64,000 nucleotides of DNA from Zingiber officinale (taxonomy: Eukaryota > Streptophyta > Magnoliopsida > Zingiberales > Zingiberaceae): positions 165,242,209-165,306,208 of the forward strand of contig NC_055988.1 in NCBI RefSeq assembly GCF_018446385.1. The letters are read 5' to 3'. The notes beneath the pieces were generated by a model, which saw only the letters and a list, made by a program, of their open reading frames with translations, made no database searches and was not told where the DNA came from. Positions 59,170-64,000 of the stretch are shown piece by piece (position 1 is the stretch's first letter; every line of letters starts with the position of its first letter). The translations under genes and the position numbers were made by a program.

Positions 59170-60445
59170 AAGGTAAATCAAATAGTCAACTTATAGCCGA
59201 CCACCAAGATTACATATTGATAAGATAAGGATTATTATTGATATGAGGAATATGAGGAGGACTCCATGTGGAGGAGAGTGGATCTTTTAGGGTTTTCCCA
59301 CTTCTCCCCTTTTTAGGGCTTTTTTCTTTCTCAAAAAATAAGGGAATTATGGTCACCAATTGAATCATGCCACGTGTGCCCTTCCATGCATGTGACAGTC
59401 TCGCCCTCCCCCTCCCTCTACACGCTTGATCGCCAGCCGCTTCATGGTCCGCGCGAGCAATTGACACCGAGTTCCTCTCCTTCTGTGACGCTATCGTCGG
59501 TCGTCACCCTGTCCGAGCAACCCTCAAATTGTCGTGCTTGTTGCCGCCGCAAGCACTAGCGAATTAGCGACGCGCACTACCTTCAAGTAGATCGTTAGTG
59601 TTGTCTCTTCCATGCGTTGCATCGCTCGTTCCCTGTTCATTCACCCCATGCATTCGTTGTGAGATGTTGCCACAAGCAACTCCGACCCCGTCGGCAGCTG
59701 CTGGTCATCTCTGTTTTCCCCACCCGTACACTGCCAATCCAGTACTCCTCTTAGCCTCGTCGATCTAGATCTCCATTCGGCTCCATCAATCCTGATCCAA
59801 TGTCCTACTTATTTCCGTTTGACTCCTCCAACACAATGTCTCTCCCAAGCCCAAATATCCAATTGTTCAATAGCATATGAACAAGCATGACACATGGAAC
59901 AATATGGTTGATATAGCGTGATCCCACGTGATCTTCCACAATACTAGATATGGATGATGTGACCCTCTTATATGGATATGACATGCTATCAAAAGCACAT
60001 CATTCCTTCTTATAGCCGCAAGATATAAAAGAACGTCTACTCCTGTGAGCCAACATACGTGTATATATTCGTATACATCCATTTCCATTAACCTACTATT
60101 ATTCATGTACTTTATTCCTCCCCATCGGAGACTGACTTGAGTGTCAAAATAGCTAAGGCAGGGCACCCTTGGCCTTCATTCTAACTCTCCTTCTCTCAAG
60201 CTTTGTAGACGCCTTTGGTGGTCCGGTTGCCCCTCTCTTCATCCTCCTTGGTGCATAGTAACTTTGTCAACATAGAAAATAGTTCACTGATGGCTCACCC
60301 GATGATCTTAGACAAGAACAATGATCATAAAGTAATATTGGTCGTGTGGATCTCATCCCTTGATCGAAATAATATACTCACACAATTATTTGATCTAGAA
60401 CCCTGATATGAAAAACACCAAATACACATTCAGTAAGGTTGCATT
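59170..60445. other. Intergenic region
   Basis: 59380-59800 is GC-rich, with C-rich runs and only short frames. No conserved motif was recognised. Nothing supports a gene. Confidence 0.4.
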
Positions 60446-61077
60446 CATGGTTCGTCAGAACAGAGGTGGAACGCTCGGAACGGGTGTTCTGGCACGGGAA
60501 CGGCATGAGCCGTGCCAAATTTCTGGTATATAATATTCCAGGCCTCATGGCATCGTCTTCTCCGACGATAGGTCATGGCGGCGGCGTCGTCTTCTCCTAC
60601 GACATGTCACGGTGGCAGTGGCGATGGCGTTGTATGCCGGAGAGGTGAAAACCAACAGGAGAGAAGTGGTTTGGGCCTTTGGGGTGATGGTGCAGACGTG
60701 TGAGGAGAAGGCGGTAAGAAACAAAAACATATGAAATTAATTGAAACCCTAACCTAAGCCAATTAATTCCCAATTTAAATTGACTTAATTATATTTTAAC
60801 TGAATTATCCTTTAAAAATATTATATAAAATCTATTTTAAATTTTAAAATTTTCTAAACAAATTTTATATATTTAAATTTATTTATTTTACCTTTCATTA
60901 ACTAATTATTAATCAAATTATTATTCATTTGATTACTAAATTTATTCTAACAAAAATTCCAAATGATAAGATTTAATTATTTTTTTATAAATCCGTGTCG
61001 TAACCGCTCCGTGAAATGACATTGGAACTGAAATGACATAGCCCGTGACGACCGTCGCAACCGTTCTGACGAACCAT
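60446..61077. mobile_element. Mutator-like non-autonomous element (MITE)
   Basis: Terminal inverted repeats are CATGGTTCGTCAGAAC on the left and GTTCTGACGAACCAT on the right. Flanks are GGTTGCATT (60437-60445) and GGTTACATT (61078-61086), a 9-bp target duplication with one change, as expected for Mutator-like elements. The 630-bp interior is GC-rich on the left, AT-rich on the right, and has no transposase. Confidence 0.75.
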
Positions 61078-61239
61078 GGTTACATTGCTGGATTAATAAT
61101 CATGAAAAATGTCTTAATCAACCAAGGTATATTATTGCAGTACCTATAAGAATGAAATGAACAAAAACAAAAATTTTAGGGTTCCGAGAAATTTAATTCA
61201 AGGCAGAGCATGGGAATCAACAAGGACGCAACTCACCTG

Positions 61240-61470
61240 TCTCAGAAGCAAAGGAAGAGAGGCGAGTTGGAGATGATCAATAACAGTACGAGCCATTAAG
61301 GAACTGCATCCCAGATTGCTCGTCGCCACTGGAATCATCAATCGGGAGGCAGACTGCAACAAGACGGCGTTGAATCGGGAGATCAGAACAGGAACCTTAC
61401 AGATGGGAAGAGATGTCGTGAGAAGGCAGTGGATGTGATATGGAACAAGGAAAACGTCACAGGGTGTTAG
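61240..61470 (-). other. Possible orphan 5' exon
   Basis: On the minus strand an open stretch ends in a strong donor, CAG|GTGAGT, near 61240. It reads LISRFNAVLLQSASRLMIP, then ATSNLGCSSLMARTVIDHLQ. No known domain is recognised and no downstream exon was found; the Mutator-like element lies in the position of its intron. Confidence 0.25.
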
Positions 61471-61541
61471 GTTTGATGAGCTCTAAGCAATCAAACGGTT
61501 TAAATATATATATATATATAATACAGATGTTCAAAAATTAA

Positions 61542-61665
61542 TTTTAGAGTGAGACAATCTCTTCTTAATTCGGGTAAGTTTGAAGTATAATTTATGCACA
61601 ATTAGAGTGAGACAATCTTTTCTAAATTCGGGTAAGTTTGAAGTATTAATTTATGCACAATTAGA
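61542..61665. repeat. Tandem duplication, about 59 bp, two units
   Basis: TTAGAGTGAGACAATCT, then TTCGGGTAAGTTTGAAGTAT, then TTTATGCACAA is present twice in a row, flanked by TA microsatellites (61506-61522 and 61673-61692). Confidence 0.85.
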
Positions 61666-61988
61666 GATTGAATATATATATATATATATATAAATCTTGA
61701 TTTAAGTATATTTGAATCAACACGAGATATTCATGAACATTCAAACAGAATATGATCTGAATTCAATTACTTAGGAAATTTAAATAGGCATTTTCACATA
61801 GCACTCTTTGCACTCACTACTACCACATGGTCGAACCTTTGCTTGAGTATTGACATCACTACAAAGAGAAGAAAAGAATCCAATTCTTGAACTTCAACCA
61901 CTTCATCCTTTCCTTCTCTCCTCTCCTAAACCCTAACAATATAACCAAACCTCCTCCTCCCCAAGAACTTCGACCAAGTTATAATTCA

Positions 61989-62620
61989 ATGGCCACCTTT
62001 TGGGCTTTGCTTAAGCACCTCCACTCGCTTGCAGGGTAATCGATCAATGCATGGTCTCCTCAATTTTCTTGGCCTTCTAATCAATATTATCTTCTTCTTG
62101 TATAATTCTTTGATCATTTACCATATCGCAGGCCTGCAATTACTCTTCTCTTCCCCTTGTAAGTCCTCTCTCTGTATCTTTGTCGCGTACATTCCTCCCC
62201 TCTTTAATTTGCCTACGTGCAGATATTCTTCGATATGCGCCATCGAAAACAAGTCCAACCGTGAGGAAGATGAACAATGGTTGGCCTATTGGATCCTTTA
62301 CTCCTTCTTGACACTCTTCGAGATGGTAGCTGAACCAATTCTGTACTGGTATAGCATATTTGTCTTCAATATCATATATGCATATCGGTTATCGTTACGA
62401 GCATCATCGAATTGACTTCTTTGATCGGGGGATGAAAACTAGGATACCCTTTTGGCACACGGTGAAGATGGTGTTTGTGGCTTGGTTGGTGCTCCCGCAA
62501 TTAAGGGGTGCATCCTTTGTTTACGAGGAGCTCGTGAAGGGTAAGCTCAAAAAGTATTTCCGTAACTTGGGCTCCGACCGTCTCCATGAACAAAAGGTTA
62601 CTCAGTTTCTTTACCATTAA
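61989..62620 (+). CDS. HVA22/DP1 (TB2) family ER membrane-shaping protein
   Basis: Four exons join in phase: 61989-62035, 62132-62158, 62223-62348 and 62443-62620 (378 nt, 125 aa). The start MATFWALLKHLHSLAGP fits the family N-terminus. The DP1/TB2 domain follows, with ENKSNREEDEQWLAYWILYS, FLTLFEMVAEPILYWIPFWH and FVAWLVLPQLRGASFVYEEL. Hydrophobic hairpins cover about residues 15-35 and 50-100, with a charged C-tail. DP1/Yop1/HVA22 proteins bend ER tubules; plant members are often induced by ABA and stress. Length matches the family (about 130-180 aa), if at the short end. All introns are short (64-96 bp). A short AT-rich promoter with tandem repeats precedes it. No defects were seen. Confidence 0.9.
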
Positions 62621-63060
62621 GTAATATCAAGCATTCGTATTAGTTTTTAAGATGGTTTTAACGCTCGGAAAGCATCTTTTGTAGGCGGAAGACTAGAACT
62701 GAAGTCTAGAAGAAAGGAATCGAAGGACACGAAGATGATTAATTATCTTAATGTCACGAAATAAAGTTGTAAATTAGACTCTTTATGTTCATGAGAAGAG
62801 GAACAGGAATACCAAAGAGTTTGGTTTGAGATGTTTAGCAATCAATGTGATCAATTAGTTTAGTGTTGTAAGTGACGGAGTAGTCCTAATTTGTTCAGTT
62901 TGGTGAGAATTCAAAGTACTAGGTCACTAACTCGTTAAATTAAATAAATAAATAAATTTAAATTTCTATATATTCAATTTGTTAATGTTTATAAATAAAG
63001 ATTATGGACTGCTCAATAAATAAATAAATTTTAAATGAATCGCCAGGCGCTTCGCAACCG
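62621..63060. other. 3' flank of the HVA22-like gene
   Basis: Unique sequence with an AAATAAATAAATAAATTT run near 62940. It includes the probable 3' UTR. No other feature. Confidence 0.5.
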
Positions 63061-63064
63061 AGAG

Positions 63065-63290
63065 CGTTAGAGGAGAAAGGAAAATCTGATCGAGTATGGG
63101 AAGCATTTCACCGCTCAATCAAAAAACAAAAGAGAGCATACAGACGATCTTCGAGACAGATCGATCAAGAAAAAAAGGCGCAAGGGACAGATTCGTCAGA
63201 ACAGATTGATCGAAGACAGAAAACAGGAGAGAGAGAGAGCGCGCGCTCTTCAGAAGATAGAACAGATTAATTTGAAAAACACGCGCGCAC
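63065..63290 (-). repeat. Inverted copy of the MED26-like gene's 5' leader
   Basis: Read on the minus strand it matches 40115-40290. Blocks in the same order include GCGCGCGCTCTCT, CTTGATCGATCTGT (CTTGATTGATCTGT there), CGAAGATCGTCTG, TTGATTGAGCGGTGAA and ATACTCGATCA. Similarity stops just before the ATG, and no coding exon follows. Confidence 0.88.
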
Positions 63291-63313
63291 GCTGTTCATA
63301 TATATTTAATTTC

Positions 63314-63526
63314 GTCTCCTTGTATAGATTAATAACTAGCGCATGAGGTATTGTCATCATGAGATCTGAGGTTCGAATCTTGATAAAATCGAGATAAATG
63401 CCTTCTTTATGTGTTAGTCACTGTTCCAAAGGCTAATAGTCATCCGTGATTTACCTCCTCGGTGTTGACTCTGAGACGGATTGACGAGGATGCTGAGGAC
63501 GAACGTACTTACCTTTTACCACGATG
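63314..63526 (+). mobile_element. tRNA-derived SINE with intact target duplication
   Basis: 213 bp between two copies of TATATTTAATTTC (63301-63313 and 63527-63539). A-box-like ACTAGCGCATGAGG is at about 63333 and the B box GGTTCGAATCTTG at 63370. The 3' half shares GTGATTTACCTCC and ACCTTTTACCAC blocks with the SINEs in the receptor intron. Confidence 0.8.
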
Positions 63527-63574
63527 TATATTTAATTTCATTCAAGTTTTAAAAAAGCTTTCTTTGTCTGTTGA

Positions 63575-64000
63575 CGGTTGATTATTGATGTGGTGGGAAC
63601 AAGAGAGGCCCACGTGACGATTAATGTAAATCTGAATCAGCCCGATTCAAGACATAGCTCAGGTCATGTTGGCCTAGCTCACGGTGAGTTCGAGTCAGGT
63701 TGGACGAATTCTTTTGAGTTCAACTTCAGTCAGTCCTATACCAGTCCAACTTAAGTCAAATCAACTAGTCAAGTTAGTCTGAGTGAAGTTCGACTAGCCA
63801 GACTTACGATGCAGTCACATAGAAGGCATCAGTTACGAAGAAGGCTGACGAATAAGGCAATAATTACAAAGAAGTCTGTTATAAAAAGAGTGCATGTTAC
63901 ATGTAAATACCGACAATTATAGCTAGAGTCGGAGGTCTTCGCCAGCGTCCTTTAATCACTTTGCTAGATCAGAGCCGACGATGTCTCTGTCCGACTAGAA
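63575..64000. mobile_element. Possible LTR fragment at the window edge
   Basis: Moderately GC-rich, non-coding, repetitive AGTCNA/GACT motifs (63710-63800) and a TATA-like GTTATAAAAAGAG at about 63880. It resembles a U3 region, but neither end nor a partner LTR is in the window. Confidence 0.35.

Noticed and set aside
59374-59559. 61-aa plus frame, Ser/Pro-rich
   Set aside because: GC-rich non-coding look, no homologous motif, no exon partners.

Overview
This is nuclear DNA from a flowering plant. The genes have many GT-AG introns and encode plant-only families (class I TCP factor, cytokinin receptor kinase, HVA22). LTR retrotransposons are nested, and AT-rich spacers alternate with GC-rich coding exons. 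The very GC-rich TCP gene and the transposon makeup suggest a monocot, possibly Zingiberales; that placement is inference only.

Layout. 1-7200 (+): 3' part of a GYF-domain, eIF4E-binding protein of the EXA1/GIGYF type. 10438-11397 (-): class I TCP transcription factor. 13130-18000 (-): complete p24 (emp24/GOLD) cargo receptor, beta-3 type. 18072-20687: a 2.6-kb element with very long inverted repeats, directly upstream of the p24 first exon. 20700-23380: AT-rich, with diverged direct repeats. 23380-39852: a Ty3/gypsy Tat-lineage element (minus strand) split by a Ty1/copia-class element (plus strand). Both insertions have recognisable target-site duplications. 40308-41311 (+): a short MED26-like protein with a TFIIS N-terminal domain. 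43586 to about 54200 (-): an HK3-type cytokinin receptor histidine kinase of 1007 aa in ten coding exons, with an intron full of repeats. 54200-61980: intergenic, with a large palindrome and a Mutator-like MITE. 61989-62620 (+): a small HVA22/DP1 family protein. 63060-63300: an inverted copy of the MED26-like gene's 5' leader, followed by a tRNA-type SINE with 13-bp target duplications and a probable LTR fragment at the window edge.

The host genes are unrelated housekeeping, signalling and membrane-traffic genes and form no pathway together. The most unusual part is the copia-class element. It has gag but no recognisable pol. It carries a second, apparently spliced gene behind its own TATA box. 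Its LTR holds a 41-bp-period array of hairpins whose stems differ between units while keeping base pairing. Exon borders were read by eye; reading-frame phase adds up for every multi-exon gene listed.
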